Assembly: GCF_900111375.1 (NCBI RefSeq)
Contig: NZ_FOHB01000012.1
Coordinates: forward strand, 1-64,000
Source of the DNA: Pedococcus cremeus
GTDB lineage: Bacteria > Actinomycetota > Actinomycetes > Actinomycetales > Dermatophilaceae
Direction of reading: 5' to 3'
Length of the DNA stretch: 64,000 bases
Below are positions 16,701 to 26,249 of the stretch, in pieces (position 1 is the first letter of the stretch; each line of letters begins with the position of its first letter). The position numbers were made by a program, and so were the translations under genes. A model generated the notes under the pieces. That model was not told the DNA's origin. It saw only the letters and a list, made by a program, of their open reading frames with translations, and did no database searches.

Positions 16701-18298
16701 CGCGATGTGCCCGTCCGTCGTTGCACGGCGGCGAGGATGTCCTCGACCGCCTCGGTGAGTGTGTCGTCGTCGTCCTTGGCCATGCCGCCGACGGAGACCA
16801 CGGTACGTCCCGCCTCGGCCGCGGGGGAAACCCGTACGAAGACCCGCCGCCGGCGCACGACGAGGCTGGAGATGAGGCCGGCCAGCGCCAGGAGCGCGGC
16901 GACGAGGGTGAGCCCCTTGCCGGGGTCGGAGCGGATCGACAGGCCGGCGAAGCGCTCGACGCCGTCGAAGGTGATGCTGCCGCGGCCGCCGGGCAGCTCG
17001 AAGGTCTGGCCCGGCTCGAGCCAGATGCGCAGGGGCTCGGTGCCCTTGGCGTTCTTGATCTGGGTCAGCTCTTTGGTGTCGAGGGTGTAGACCGACTGGG
17101 GCCGACCGTCGGGGAACAGGTTGCCCTCGTAGAGCCCGAGCGCGAGGGCCGGCTTCTTGGCGTCGGGGAAGATCGACGTCGGCCCCTGGTCCTTGGTGAT
17201 CACGGCGGTGGGCAGGAACAGGCCGAAGAAGCCGAGTTGCTTCGGGGTGGCGCCGGTGACCTTCACGGCGCCGACGGACTTGTAGTTGTTGTCCTGCGCC
17301 AGGAAGGGCGTGGCGTCGCGGTAGACGACGTTGCCCTCCTTGTCGCGCACGGTGATGACGGGCGCGTAGCCGTTGCCGAGCAGGAAGACCGAGGCACCCT
17401 TCATCTCCAGCGGGTGGTTGACCTTGACGGTCTCCTCGTGGGGCTTGGCGCCGGGTTGGTCGGCCACCGAGACGTGCGCGGTGAAGTCGCGCGGCTGCCC
17501 GAACTGGCCGCGGCCGGTCACGTTCTCCTCGAACTTCGCGTCGAGCCGGTCGAGCTTGAGGGAGAAGGGCGAGAGGTTCTCGGGCTTGACCCACGGGCCG
17601 GGGCTGAAGGTGTCGTAGCGCGAGAGCGTGTTGGCGAAGCCCTGCCCGACCGGCACGATGACGTCGCCCTTCCACCCGAGCAGGTGTCCGATGGCGACGC
17701 CCACGATGACGAGGATGAGCGCGAGGTGGAAGACGAGGTTGCCGGTCTCCTTGAGGTAGCCACGCTCGGAGCTGACCGACGTCTGGTCGTGGCGGTGCAG
17801 CCGGAAGCGCCGCTTGCGCAGCACCGCCTCCGCGGCCGCCAGCGCCTCCTCGGGGGTCGCCTCGACCTCGGCGGTGGCGTGCGCGGAGAGCCGCTCGAGG
17901 CGGGCGGGGGTGCGCGGCGGCGTCGAGCGCATGGCGCGCCAGTGCAGCCTCGTGCGCGGCAGCACGCACCCGACGAGCGAGATGAAGAGCAGCAGGTAGA
18001 TCGCGGCGAACCACGGCGAGGCGTAGACCTCGAAGAACCCGAGCCGGTCGAGCACGGGCCCGAGGGTCTGGTGCTGCGCGATGTAGTCGGCGGTGCGGGC
18101 CGAGTCGATGCTGCGCTGCGGCCAGATCGAGCCCGGCACCGCGCCGACGGCGAGCAGCAGCAGCAGGAACAGCGCGGTGCGCATGCTCGTCAGCTGCCGC
18201 CACGCGAACCGCAGCCACCCCACCAGGCCGAGCTGCGGCTGGTTGACCGGCTCGTCGGGTGGCGCCGGCTGGGTGCTGAGGGGGGTCTGGGTGGCCAA
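16697..18298 (-). CDS. resB: Cytochrome c biogenesis protein ResB
   Basis: A 533-residue ResB/Ccs1 protein. Three N-terminal hydrophobic helices (TALFLLLLLAVGAVPGSIWPQ, AAIYLLLFISLVGCVLPR, FHLALILVIVGVAIGHLLG) precede a large extracytoplasmic domain, and a last helix lies near residue 470. With CcsB it forms the haem-handling synthetase of system II. The start is a TTG two nt after the ccdA stop, giving the usual N-terminal extension; an in-frame GTG 18 codons on is an alternative. The C-terminal ~50 residues are cytoplasmic and acidic. Confidence 0.9.
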   Translation of the reverse strand: MATQTPLSTQPAPPDEPVNQPQLGLVGWLRFAWRQLTSMRTALFLLLLLAVGAVPGSIWPQRSIDSARTADYIAQHQTLGPVLDRLGFFEVYASPWFAAIYLLLFISLVGCVLPRTRLHWRAMRSTPPRTPARLERLSAHATAEVEATPEEALAAAEAVLRKRRFRLHRHDQTSVSSERGYLKETGNLVFHLALILVIVGVAIGHLLGWKGDVIVPVGQGFANTLSRYDTFSPGPWVKPENLSPFSLKLDRLDAKFEENVTGRGQFGQPRDFTAHVSVADQPGAKPHEETVKVNHPLEMKGASVFLLGNGYAPVITVRDKEGNVVYRDATPFLAQDNNYKSVGAVKVTGATPKQLGFFGLFLPTAVITKDQGPTSIFPDAKKPALALGLYEGNLFPDGRPQSVYTLDTKELTQIKNAKGTEPLRIWLEPGQTFELPGGRGSITFDGVERFAGLSIRSDPGKGLTLVAALLALAGLISSLVVRRRRVFVRVSPAAEAGRTVVSVGGMAKDDDDTLTEAVEDILAAVQRRTGTSR

Positions 18299-18300
18299 GG

Positions 18301-19053
18301 TCAGATCACCGTCCGGAAGCCGTTGACGAGCTCGGTCTGCAGGGCACGGGTCCAGTCCTCCCAGACGCCGCTGGCCATCAGCACGCCGACGGCGAGCAGC
18401 AGCGCGCCGCCGAGCAGCTGGATGAGCCGCTGCCGCCGGCGCAGTGCGGCCGACACCCGGCCCCACCGCGAGAAGCCGCCGGCGATGAGGAGGAACGGCA
18501 GGCCGAGGCCCAGGCAGTATGCCGCCGCCAGGACGATCCCGCGGGTCACCGCCTGCTGGTCCCCCGTCGTCGTCGCGAGGAGCATCACCGCGCCGAGGGT
18601 GGGGCCGGTGCACGGCGCCCAGCCGATGCCGAACACCGCCCCGAGCAGGGGTGCCCCGGCCAGGCCCGCGGCGGGCTTGACGTGCAGCTTCAGCTCCCGC
18701 TGGGTGCCGGCGCCGAGGAAGACGAGGGCCATGAGGATCACGAGCACGCCGCCGACCCGCATGAGCAGGGTGCGGTGCTCGACCAGCGTCGCGCCGACGG
18801 AGGCGAGGAAGGCGGTGGTGGCGATGAAGACGGCGCTGAAGCCGGCCACGAACAGCAGTGCGCCGAGCAGCATCCGGCTCCTGGCCCGCTTGGCGAGGGC
18901 GACGTCGCCCAGTCCGGTGACGTAGCCGAGGAAGCCGGGCACGAGCGGCAGCACGCAGGGCGACGCGAACGAGACCAGCCCGGCGAGCAGCGCGACGGCG
19001 AGGGCCACGGGCAGGGCGCCCGCGGTCACGGTGTCGACGACGTCGAACAGCAT
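18301..19053 (-). CDS. ccdA: Cytochrome c biogenesis protein CcdA
   Basis: A 250-residue, six-helix membrane thiol-disulfide conduit that carries electrons across the membrane to reduce ResA. Its two essential Cys residues are visible in SFASPCVLPLVPGFLGYVTG and FGIGWAPCTGPTLGAV, one per internal repeat. It is 14 nt downstream of resA and 2 nt upstream of resB, matching the usual actinobacterial order. No Shine-Dalgarno is obvious before the ATG, so coupling to resA is likely. Confidence 0.93.
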   Translation of the reverse strand: MLFDVVDTVTAGALPVALAVALLAGLVSFASPCVLPLVPGFLGYVTGLGDVALAKRARSRMLLGALLFVAGFSAVFIATTAFLASVGATLVEHRTLLMRVGGVLVILMALVFLGAGTQRELKLHVKPAAGLAGAPLLGAVFGIGWAPCTGPTLGAVMLLATTTGDQQAVTRGIVLAAAYCLGLGLPFLLIAGGFSRWGRVSAALRRRQRLIQLLGGALLLAVGVLMASGVWEDWTRALQTELVNGFRTVI

Positions 19054-19067
19054 GGGAGGAGGCCCGC

Positions 19068-19652
19068 CTAGCCTTCGGCGAGCACGTCGTCGACGAGCCC
19101 GGTCAGCGTCGAGGTGCTGGTCTCGCCGTTGACGCGGGCGGCGATGCGGCCGGTCTTGTCGAGCACCAGCGTGGTCGGCACGGTCGGCGCCTTGCCCTGC
19201 AGCGCGAGGATGAGCACGCCGGACTCGTCGGTCAGCGACGGGTAGGTGATGTTCTTGGCCTTGGCGAAGGCGGCGCCGCGCTCGGGGGCCTCACGGAAGT
19301 CGATGCCCATGAACTGCACCGGCTTGCCGGCCTTGGAGATGCTGCCCCACGCCTTCTGCAGGTCCGGCGCCTCCGCAACGCAGGGCCCGCACCACGAGCC
19401 CCAGACGTTGACGACGACGACCTTGCCCTTCTCGTCGGCGAGCGACCAGTCCTTGCCGTCGAGGGTCTTGCCGCTGAGCTTGACCGGCACCTGGCGCTTG
19501 CCCGGGGCGATGTTCTCGACGCTGCCGTCACCCGAGACGTAGCCCTTGCGGTCGCCGGCCTTGGCCTGGGAGGCGAGGCTGTTGGGGTCGCTCGAGCAGG
19601 CGGCCGCCGAGAGGGCGAGCACACCAGCAAGCGCCAGCGCGGCAGACCTCAC
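19068..19652 (-). CDS. resA: Thioredoxin-fold lipoprotein (ResA/TlpA-like)
   Basis: A 194-residue extracytoplasmic thiol-disulfide oxidoreductase that keeps apocytochrome c haem-binding Cys reduced. The N-terminus has a lipoprotein signal ending LALSAAAC, and the redox centre is WGSWCGPC, followed by the cis-Pro region TVPTTLVLD. The GTG start overlaps the preceding phosphatase stop (GTGA). It belongs to the hemL-phosphatase-resA-ccdA-resB-ccsB operon and takes its electrons from CcdA. Confidence 0.92.
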   Translation of the reverse strand: MRSAALALAGVLALSAAACSSDPNSLASQAKAGDRKGYVSGDGSVENIAPGKRQVPVKLSGKTLDGKDWSLADEKGKVVVVNVWGSWCGPCVAEAPDLQKAWGSISKAGKPVQFMGIDFREAPERGAAFAKAKNITYPSLTDESGVLILALQGKAPTVPTTLVLDKTGRIAARVNGETSTSTLTGLVDDVLAEG

Positions 19653-20296
19653 GCGCCGGCCCCCTGGTGGGCCTGGGGAAGCAGCGACCCGGCGGGCTCG
19701 CTGTAGGTCACCGACTCGAGCTCGCTGCCGGCGTAGGTGAGGCTGGTCAGCGACGCCAGGGAGCACTGGCGCGTGCGCGGGTCGTGCCAGAGGCGCCGGC
19801 CCATGAGCCGGTTGCGGGCGGTCCAGATCGGCAGCTGGTGCGAGACGATGACCGCCTCGTGCCCGGCAGCCTTCTCCTTGGCGGCCTCGATGGCCTCGAG
19901 CATCCGGTCGGCGATGACGGCGTAGGCCTCGCCCCAGGACGGCTTGAACGGGTTGACGAGCTTGCCCCAGTGACGGGGGTGGGCGAAGGCCGACGGGCCC
20001 GCGTTGACCCGCTCGCCCTCGAACCGGTTCGCCGCCTCGACCACCCGGTCGTCGACGGTGACCTCGAGCCCGTGGGCGGCGGCCACGGGGGCGGCCGTCT
20101 CCTGCGCGCGGATCAGCGAGGAGGCGACCACCAGGGTGACGTCGTGGTCGGCGAGGTGCCGGGACACCAGCTCGGCCATCTGCCGGCCGAGCTCGGAGAG
20201 GTGGTAGCCGTCGAGGCGTCCGTAGAGCACCCCTTCGGGGTTGTGGACCTCGCCGTGGCGCAGGAGGTGGACGACGGTGCGCACCGGCTCGCTCAT
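19649..20296 (-). CDS. Histidine phosphatase family protein (phosphoglycerate mutase-like)
   Basis: A 215-residue histidine phosphatase. The catalytic RHG is in [12 protein letters not shown], with the second Arg in [11 protein letters not shown] and the second His in [10 protein letters not shown]. Substrate is not predictable; these proteins dephosphorylate small metabolites or proteins. Position between hemL and resA is conserved in actinobacteria (from memory, Rv0525 in M. tuberculosis), implying a link to haem or cytochrome biogenesis without showing what it is. Start and stop overlap both neighbours by 4 nt. Confidence 0.87.
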   Translation of the reverse strand: MSEPVRTVVHLLRHGEVHNPEGVLYGRLDGYHLSELGRQMAELVSRHLADHDVTLVVASSLIRAQETAAPVAAAHGLEVTVDDRVVEAANRFEGERVNAGPSAFAHPRHWGKLVNPFKPSWGEAYAVIADRMLEAIEAAKEKAAGHEAVIVSHQLPIWTARNRLMGRRLWHDPRTRQCSLASLTSLTYAGSELESVTYSEPAGSLLPQAHQGAGA

Positions 20297-21657
20297 GCGT
20301 CGATTCTCGCAAACGCCGCCGCGGCCTCCGACGCCGCCGCCGGGAGGGCGGCCAGCACGCGGTCGACGGCCGCGTCGTCGTGGGCGGCGCTGAGGAACCA
20401 GGCCTCGAAGGCGCTCGGCGGCAGGTGCACGCCCTGGCTGAGCATCGAGTGGAAGAACGCGGCGAACGCGGGCACGTGCTGGTCCTTGGCGTCGTCGTAG
20501 TTAACCACCGCGCCCTCGCGGAAGAAGACGCTGAACATGCTGCCGGCGCGCTGGATGACGTGCGGCACGCCCGCCTTGCCCAGCTCGTCGCCGAGGGCAG
20601 CGGTCAGGGTGTCGGCCACCGTGGTGAGCCGGTCGTAGACCTCGGGGGTGCAGTGCTGCAGCGTGGCGAGGCCGGCCGCGGTCGCCACCGGGTTCCCCGA
20701 CAGCGTCCCGGCCTGGTAGACCGGGCCGAGCGGCGCGAGCATCGCCATCACGTCGGCGCGGCCGCCGAAGGCGGCCGCGGGGAAGCCGCCACCCATGACC
20801 TTGCCGAAGGTGAACAGGTCGGGCGCGCCCGCGGCATACGGGCCCTCGAGCCCGTACCAGCCGGCGGCCGAGCAGCGGAAGCCGGTCATGACCTCGTCGG
20901 AGACCAGCAGCGCGCCGTGCTCGGTGGTGACGCGGCGCAGGCCCTCGGTGAACCCGGGGGCCGGCGGCACGACGCCCATGTTGCCGGGCGACGCCTCGGT
21001 GATGACGGCGGCGATCTCCTGCCCGCGCTCGGCGAAGGCGGCCTCGAGCGCGGCGAGGTCGTTGTAGGGCAGCACGATCGTCTCTGCGGCCATCTCCTTC
21101 GGCACGCCCGCGGAGTCGGGCAGCGCGAAGGTGGCCACCCCGGACCCGGCGGCGGCGAGCAGCGAGTCGACGTGGCCGTGGTAGCAGCCGGCGAACTTGA
21201 CGATGACGGAGCGGCCGGTGAAGCCGCGGGCGAGGCGGATGGCGCTCATGGTCGCCTCGGTGCCGCTGGAGACCAGGCGCACCTGCTCGACCGGCTCGAC
21301 GCGGGCCACGATCTCCTCGGCCAGCGCCACCTCGTTCTCGCTGGGGGTGCCGAACGAGAAGCCGCGGCCGGCGGCGGTGGTCACGGCCTCCAGCACGGCC
21401 GGGTGGGCGTGGCCGAGGATCATCGGTCCCCAGGAGCAGACCAGGTCGACGTACTCGCGACCGTCGGCGTCGCGCAGGTAGGGCCCGTGGCCGCTCACCA
21501 TGAAACGGGGGGTGCCGCCGACGGCGCGGAAGGCCCGCACCGGCGAGTTCACGCCACCCGGGGTCACCGCGAGGGCGCGGTCGAGCAGGGCCTGCGAGGC
21601 CGGCGCCTCCATCGGGTATGCCGCGATGCTGGCTGTCGTGCCGGGACGGTCAGTCAT
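20293..21657 (-). CDS. hemL: Glutamate-1-semialdehyde 2,1-aminomutase
   Basis: A 454-residue PLP enzyme of the C5 pathway that turns glutamate-1-semialdehyde into 5-aminolevulinate. Key elements are [12 protein letters not shown] at the N-terminus, [15 protein letters not shown], the Asp/Glu region [12 protein letters not shown], and the PLP-binding Lys in [13 protein letters not shown]. It works directly after HemA, encoded 12 kb away. The ATG is preceded by GACAAT with 6 nt between, a weaker version of the leaderless -10 seen elsewhere. It is the first gene of the cytochrome c operon. Confidence 0.95.
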   Translation of the reverse strand: MTDRPGTTASIAAYPMEAPASQALLDRALAVTPGGVNSPVRAFRAVGGTPRFMVSGHGPYLRDADGREYVDLVCSWGPMILGHAHPAVLEAVTTAAGRGFSFGTPSENEVALAEEIVARVEPVEQVRLVSSGTEATMSAIRLARGFTGRSVIVKFAGCYHGHVDSLLAAAGSGVATFALPDSAGVPKEMAAETIVLPYNDLAALEAAFAERGQEIAAVITEASPGNMGVVPPAPGFTEGLRRVTTEHGALLVSDEVMTGFRCSAAGWYGLEGPYAAGAPDLFTFGKVMGGGFPAAAFGGRADVMAMLAPLGPVYQAGTLSGNPVATAAGLATLQHCTPEVYDRLTTVADTLTAALGDELGKAGVPHVIQRAGSMFSVFFREGAVVNYDDAKDQHVPAFAAFFHSMLSQGVHLPPSAFEAWFLSAAHDDAAVDRVLAALPAAASEAAAAFARIDA

Positions 21658-21711
21658 GCCCGCATTGTCTCAGCAGAACCTGTGTGGCCTGACCGCCCCC
21701 TCAGGCGCCTC

Positions 21712-22245
21712 TCAGCGCAGCGAGGACGCCATGGTGCCGCCCTCGGGCGCCTCGGCGGCGCCGCTGCGCAGGATCCCGGCCGAGATGGCGTCCATGGCGG
21801 TGCCGAGGGCGGCGAACAGCTCGGGCGGCATGGTGTCGACGAGGTGGCGACGCACGCTCTCGACGTGCACGCGGGCCATGTCCTGCACGGCCTGCCAGCC
21901 CTCGTCGGTGAGCACGAGCTCGACGCCGCGGCGGTCCTCGAGGCACGACTCGCGGCGCACCCAGCCGCGGCGCTCCAGCCGGGCGGCGGTGTGGGTCAGC
22001 CGGCTGCGCGACTGCACCACGAGGTCGGCCAGGCTCGACATGCGCAGCCGACGGGCCTCCGCCTCGGAGAGCATCGAGATGATCTCGTACTCGGACAGCT
22101 GCACGCCGTGGGACTGCAGGTCCTTGTCGAGCGCAGCCTCCAGCAGCCGGCTCCCACGGAGGTACGAGCGCCAGGCGTGCTGCTCCTCGGCGGTGAGCCA
22201 GCGGGGCTCGACGGAGGTGTCGAGGGTGTCGACGGTCTCGGACAT
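21712..22245 (-). CDS. MarR family transcriptional regulator
   Basis: A 177-residue winged-helix regulator. The recognition region is MSSLADLVVQSRSRLTHTAARLERRGWVRRESC, followed by the wing LEDRRGVELVLTDEG, and helices flank it for dimerisation. Divergent from yceI, it probably represses or senses a signal for yceI and itself. The start was put at the ATG at 22245, with GATACT 6 nt before it; an extension from 22293 would run through the yceI promoter. Ligand unknown. Confidence 0.9.
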   Translation of the reverse strand: MSETVDTLDTSVEPRWLTAEEQHAWRSYLRGSRLLEAALDKDLQSHGVQLSEYEIISMLSEAEARRLRMSSLADLVVQSRSRLTHTAARLERRGWVRRESCLEDRRGVELVLTDEGWQAVQDMARVHVESVRRHLVDTMPPELFAALGTAMDAISAGILRSGAAEAPEGGTMASSLR

Positions 22246-22268
22246 GTCCTCAGTATCCCACGGGCTGC

Positions 22269-22303
22269 ACATAGTTGAAATATAAACGATCATTGCTATG
22301 TTG
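22269..22303 (+). promoter_or_regulatory. yceI promoter inside a MarR-type inverted repeat
   Basis: TTGAAA (22275-22280) and TATGTT (22297-22302) are separated by 16 nt, a good housekeeping promoter pointing at yceI. The outer arms ACATAG (22269-22274) and CTATGT (22296-22301) are exact inverted complements around the spacer. This is an AT-rich island in very GC-rich DNA. Binding by the divergent MarR protein is inferred from position. Confidence 0.6.
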
Positions 22304-22365
22304 TACCCCGTGACAGCGAAGGAACCCCTCCTTCACCACCACCCCGCAGCCTCGTAGGAGATCGC

Positions 22366-22908
22366 ATGACCACCACCGCCAACACCACCCTGCTCCCCAC
22401 CGGCACCTGGACCGTCGACGCCTCGCACACCGAGGTCGGCTTCACCGCCCGCCACCTCATGGTGACCAAGGTCCGCGGCAAGTTCACCGACGTCGAGGGC
22501 ACCGTGACCGTGGCCGAGCCCTTCTCCGCCTCGCACGTGCAGGCCTCCGTCAAGCTGGCCTCCGTCGACACCGGCTCCGCCGACCGCGACGCCCACCTCA
22601 AGAGCGCCGACTTCTTCGACGTGGAGAACAACCCGGAGATGACCTTCGTCTCCACCGAGGTCTCCGAGGACACCCTGAAGGGCGACCTGACCATCAAGGG
22701 CGTCACCCGTCCGGTCGAGTTCGACCTGGAGTTCGGCGGCGTCGCCACCGACCCGTGGGGCAACACCAAGGCCGGCTTCGAGGCCGAGACCGAGATCAAC
22801 CGCAAGGACTGGGGCCTGGAGTGGAACGTCGCCCTCGAGGGTGGCGGCGTGCTCGTCTCCGAGAAGATCAAGATCAAGCTCGAGGTCCAGCTGCTCAAGA
22901 CCGCCTGA
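22366..22908 (+). CDS. YceI family protein
   Basis: A 180-residue lipocalin-like YceI β-barrel. Recognisable segments are GTWTVDASHTEVGFTARHLMVTKVRG, ASVDTGSADRDAHLKSADFFDVENNP, and DLTIKGVTRPVEFDLEFGG. Family members bind polyisoprenoids or similar amphiphiles. This copy has no signal peptide, so it is probably cytoplasmic, as in many actinobacteria. AGGAGA sits upstream of the ATG. It is monocistronic: a MarR gene lies divergently upstream and a strong terminator follows. Confidence 0.92.
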   Translation: MTTTANTTLLPTGTWTVDASHTEVGFTARHLMVTKVRGKFTDVEGTVTVAEPFSASHVQASVKLASVDTGSADRDAHLKSADFFDVENNPEMTFVSTEVSEDTLKGDLTIKGVTRPVEFDLEFGGVATDPWGNTKAGFEAETEINRKDWGLEWNVALEGGGVLVSEKIKIKLEVQLLKTA

Positions 22909-22945
22909 GCCCCCTCTCTTCGGAGACTCAGAGCACAGCGCGCGA

Positions 22946-22978
22946 AGAGGGCGGTTCCCCCACGGGGAACCGCCCTCT
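22946..22978. terminator. Strong bidirectional terminator hairpin
   Basis: A perfect 15-bp stem (AGAGGGCGGTTCCCC pairing with its complement) closes a 3-nt CAC loop. It lies between convergent yceI and the ABC permease gene and can serve both strands. Confidence 0.85.
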
Positions 22979-23029
22979 CGTCGTGTCCGCCGGTGGACCC
23001 ACGGCACTGTCGCGTATGCCGTGAGCGGG

Positions 23030-23857
23030 CTACTCGCGGACGGCGCCTTCCAGCATCCCGGCGATGAAGTGGCGCTGCAGGAACAGGTAGAGCAGGACCA
23101 CCGGCGTCGCGACGATGCAGGCGCCGGCGGCGAGCAGGGTGAAGCCCTGGGTGTACTGGCCCTGGAAGAAGGCCAGGCCGAGCGGCGCGGTGCGCAGCGA
23201 CTCGGAGATCACCATGACCAGCGGGATGAGGAACTCGTTCCAGGTCCACATGAACACCAGCACGGTGAGCGTCACGATCGCCGGACGCGCCAGCGGCACG
23301 AGCACGCTCCACAGGATGCGGCGGGTCGATGCCCCGTCGAGCCGGGCCGCCTCGACGAGCGAGCGGCTGCTGGTGCGGAAGTAGGCCCGCATCCAGAACG
23401 TGCCGAACGCCACCGACTGCGCGACCTGCGGCAGCACGACGGCCCACAGGGTGTCGGTCAGGCCCAGCGTGCGGAGGTCGAAGTAGAGCGGCACGACGAC
23501 CGCCTCGCTCGGCATCATGATCCCGAGCAGGAAGACGTAGAACAGCACCGTCGAGCCCGGGAAGCGCATGGTGCCGAACGCGAAGCCGCTCAGGATCGAC
23601 AGCGTCACGCTGATCACCACCACGGTCGCCGAGACCACGACGCTGGTGCGCAGGTAGCTGCCGAAGTGGCCGTCCTGCCAGGCCTTGGCGAAGTTCTCCG
23701 GGTGCAGGCCGAGCACCCCGCCGCCGACCTGGCCGCCGGCCGCGTCGTCGGGGCCGAGGGCCGCGACGACGATGGTCAGCACCGGGTAGAGGGCGAACAC
23801 CGCGAAGGCGATGAGGATGGCGTAGTTGGCAAGCCGCTCGCCCCGGCTGACCCTCAT
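23030..23857 (-). CDS. Carbohydrate ABC transporter permease (MalG-like)
   Basis: A 275-residue inner-membrane permease with six hydrophobic helices. The EAA loop that contacts the ATPase is EAARLDGASTRRILWSVLVP. The N-terminal periplasmic loop (PENFAKAWQDGHFGSYLRTS) is typical of the CUT1 family's second permease. Its ATG overlaps the stop of the first permease (ATGA). No ATPase gene is in the cluster, so a shared MsiK-type ATPase is likely, as is common in actinobacteria. Confidence 0.92.
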   Translation of the reverse strand: MRVSRGERLANYAILIAFAVFALYPVLTIVVAALGPDDAAGGQVGGGVLGLHPENFAKAWQDGHFGSYLRTSVVVSATVVVISVTLSILSGFAFGTMRFPGSTVLFYVFLLGIMMPSEAVVVPLYFDLRTLGLTDTLWAVVLPQVAQSVAFGTFWMRAYFRTSSRSLVEAARLDGASTRRILWSVLVPLARPAIVTLTVLVFMWTWNEFLIPLVMVISESLRTAPLGLAFFQGQYTQGFTLLAAGACIVATPVVLLYLFLQRHFIAGMLEGAVRE

Positions 23858-24798
23858 GCGCCCTCCCGCTCCGCGACCCGGGTGATGCCGAACGAGATCA
23901 CGAAGATGATGAGGGTCAGCACCACCGCGACCGCGGCCGCCGAGCCGACACGGCCCTGCTGGAAGGCGCGGTTGTAGACCTCGAACGAGGGCACCGACGT
24001 GCTCTGCCCGGGCCCGCCGCGGGTCGTGATGTAGACGAGGTCGAAGGTGCGCAGCGCGGCGATGACGGTCAGCGTGAGGGCCACCGCGATCTCGCCGCGC
24101 ACCGACGGCAGCGTGACGGCGAAGAACTCGCGCACCGGCCCGGCTCCGTCGAGCCGGGCCGCCTCGTACAGCTCGCCGGGGATCCGGCCCATGCCGGCCA
24201 GCAGCAGCACGGTCACGAGGCCGATCTCGAACCAGGTGCCGATGAAGCCGACGGCCGGCAGCGCCGCGGTGTAGTCGCCGAGCCAGCCGCGGGCCAGCGA
24301 GTCGAGCCCGACCGCCCGGAGCAGGTCGTTGACGCTGCCGTCGGGGGCGTAGAGCCGGCGCCATGCGACACCGATCACGACCATGGCGACCACCTGCGGC
24401 AGGAAGATCACCGTGCGGAAGAACGGCAGGCCGCGCACCCGGGCCCGGTTGAGGATCGAGGCGAGCCCCAGGCCGACCACCAGCGGCAGGACGGCGTAGA
24501 AGAACACCAGCACCAGCGCGTGCCCGAACGCCGCCCGCAGGGCGGGGTCGGTCACCACCTCGGCGTAGTTGTCGAGCCCCGCCCAGGTCGCGAGGGTGTT
24601 GCCGTCCCAGTCGTACAGCGAGATCTGCACGGCACGCCCGAGCGGGTAGAGCAGGAACGCGGCATACACGAGGAACGCCGGCAGCAGGTAGAGGTAGGCG
24701 ATCCTGCGCGGCTCCCCCGGCGGCCCGGCGCTGCGGGTCCGCGCGCGCGCCGGCGACGTGGAAGTCCGCCGAGCGCGCGCGACCTGCTGGGTGCTCAC
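23854..24798 (-). CDS. Carbohydrate ABC transporter permease (MalF-like)
   Basis: A 314-residue CUT1 permease. After a basic N-terminal tail rich in Arg/Ser/Ala, the first helix reads IAYLYLLPAFLVYAAFLLYPLG. The EAA loop is YEAARLDGAGPVREFFAVTLP. The GTG start overlaps the binding-protein stop (GTGA). It forms the translocation pore with the MalG-like protein for a sugar delivered by the adjacent lipoprotein. Confidence 0.92.
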   Translation of the reverse strand: MSTQQVARARRTSTSPARARTRSAGPPGEPRRIAYLYLLPAFLVYAAFLLYPLGRAVQISLYDWDGNTLATWAGLDNYAEVVTDPALRAAFGHALVLVFFYAVLPLVVGLGLASILNRARVRGLPFFRTVIFLPQVVAMVVIGVAWRRLYAPDGSVNDLLRAVGLDSLARGWLGDYTAALPAVGFIGTWFEIGLVTVLLLAGMGRIPGELYEAARLDGAGPVREFFAVTLPSVRGEIAVALTLTVIAALRTFDLVYITTRGGPGQSTSVPSFEVYNRAFQQGRVGSAAAVAVVLTLIIFVISFGITRVAEREGA

Positions 24799-26153
24799 TG
24801 GTTCGACGACACGAACGAGCTGTAGTCCTTCTCGAGCGTGTCGAGGAACTGCTGCGGCGTGGCCTTCTTCGCCAGCAGGTCCTGCAGGGCCGCGCCGATC
24901 GTGTCCGACATCGTCGGCGTCGCGTAGTCGAGGTAGGGCACCAAGGCGTTCTTCTGCACCGCGGTGCCGAAGGCCGCGAACACGTCCTTGCCGAGCGCGT
25001 TCGGTGCCTGCTGCGCGGCCGTGTCGGCGATCGGGAGGTTGTCGGTCTTCGCGAGCACCGCCATCGCGTCCTTGCTGGTGATGAAGTTGATGTATGCCGC
25101 GGCGGCGTCCGGGTGCTTGCTCTTGCTCGAGATGGCCCACGGGATGCCGGTGCCGCCGGTGGCGGCGGGGCTGCCGGACGCGGAGGGCGGCAGCACGAAC
25201 GTCACGTCGTTGCCCATCTGCTTGCCGAGGTCGGCCTGCAGCCAGGTGCCGGCGATGAGGTAGACGCCCTTGCCCTTGGCGAACCCCTGCCAGGCCGGGT
25301 CGTAGCCGAGGCCGTTGACGTCCTTGGAGAGGTAGCCCTTGTCGACCCAGTCGACCAGCGTCTGCGCGGCCTTGGTGTTCTCCGGCGTGGTCCAGGAGCC
25401 GCCCTTCTGGCCGAAGCCGAGCTTGCGGATGGCGTCGGGCTGCACGTTCTGCGCCTGCACCGTTCCGAAGACGTGGATGGCCGGCCACTTGTCCAGGTTG
25501 CCGAGCACCAGGGGCAGCTCGCCCTTGGCCTTGAGGGTGGCCAGGCTCTGCTGGAACTGGTCCCAGGTCTGGGGCATGCTCACGCCGGCCTTCTGGAGCT
25601 TGGCCTTGTTGACGTAGATGCCCACGACCTCACCGACCTGCGGCAGGCCGTAGAGGCTGCCGGTGCCGAAGGTCTTGCCGTCGGTCGAGTACGACGAGTA
25701 CTGGCGCACCGACTCGGGGTAGCGGTCCTTCCAGCCGTACGCGTCGGCATACCGGTCCAGCGGCACCAGCTGGCCGGCCTTCACGAAGGAGCCCATCTGC
25801 GGGCGGCCGTTGTTGGCCTGGAAGACGTCCGGGGGCGTGTTGCCCGACAGCGCCAGCTTCAGCGTGGTGTTGAGGTCGTCGGTGGAGCGGGAGACCCGGT
25901 CCAGCTTGATGTTCGGGTACTTCGCCTGGAACTCCTTGTTGAGCTCGGTGATCTGCGCCTTCTGGCCGCCGCGGATCTCCTGGTCCCAGACGGTGAGGGT
26001 GACGTCGCCCATCTTCGAGGGGTCGGTGCTCACCTGGCCCGTGGGCGCGGAGGACTTCCCGCTGTCGGAGTTCGAGCCCGGGGCGCAGGCCGACAGCGCC
26101 ACGGCGCCGATCAGTCCCGCGGCGGCGAGCAGGGTGGTGGGTCGGCTCCTCAT
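24795..26153 (-). CDS. Extracellular solute-binding lipoprotein, carbohydrate type
   Basis: A 452-residue family 1 solute-binding protein. The signal ends with lipobox ALSAC at residue about 23, followed by a Ser/Gly/Thr linker and a fold beginning VTLTVWDQEIRGGQ. TPPDVFQANNGRPQMGSFVKAGQLVPLD and NKAKLQKAGVSMPQTWDQF are typical sugar-binder segments. It is first of the importer operon, with GAGGAG before the ATG. With the neighbouring GH4 enzyme and PfkB kinase, a glycoside or oligosaccharide is the likely cargo; the exact sugar is not readable. Confidence 0.92.
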   Translation of the reverse strand: MRSRPTTLLAAAGLIGAVALSACAPGSNSDSGKSSAPTGQVSTDPSKMGDVTLTVWDQEIRGGQKAQITELNKEFQAKYPNIKLDRVSRSTDDLNTTLKLALSGNTPPDVFQANNGRPQMGSFVKAGQLVPLDRYADAYGWKDRYPESVRQYSSYSTDGKTFGTGSLYGLPQVGEVVGIYVNKAKLQKAGVSMPQTWDQFQQSLATLKAKGELPLVLGNLDKWPAIHVFGTVQAQNVQPDAIRKLGFGQKGGSWTTPENTKAAQTLVDWVDKGYLSKDVNGLGYDPAWQGFAKGKGVYLIAGTWLQADLGKQMGNDVTFVLPPSASGSPAATGGTGIPWAISSKSKHPDAAAAYINFITSKDAMAVLAKTDNLPIADTAAQQAPNALGKDVFAAFGTAVQKNALVPYLDYATPTMSDTIGAALQDLLAKKATPQQFLDTLEKDYSSFVSSNQ

Positions 26154-26249
26154 GACAGCTCCTCGTGTGGTCCCAGTGACAGTCCGTGTCGTTCCATCAC
26201 AGCATCCGTCCGGAAGTGGCCGGCCGGCACAGCTTCAGTGCGCAGGGCA

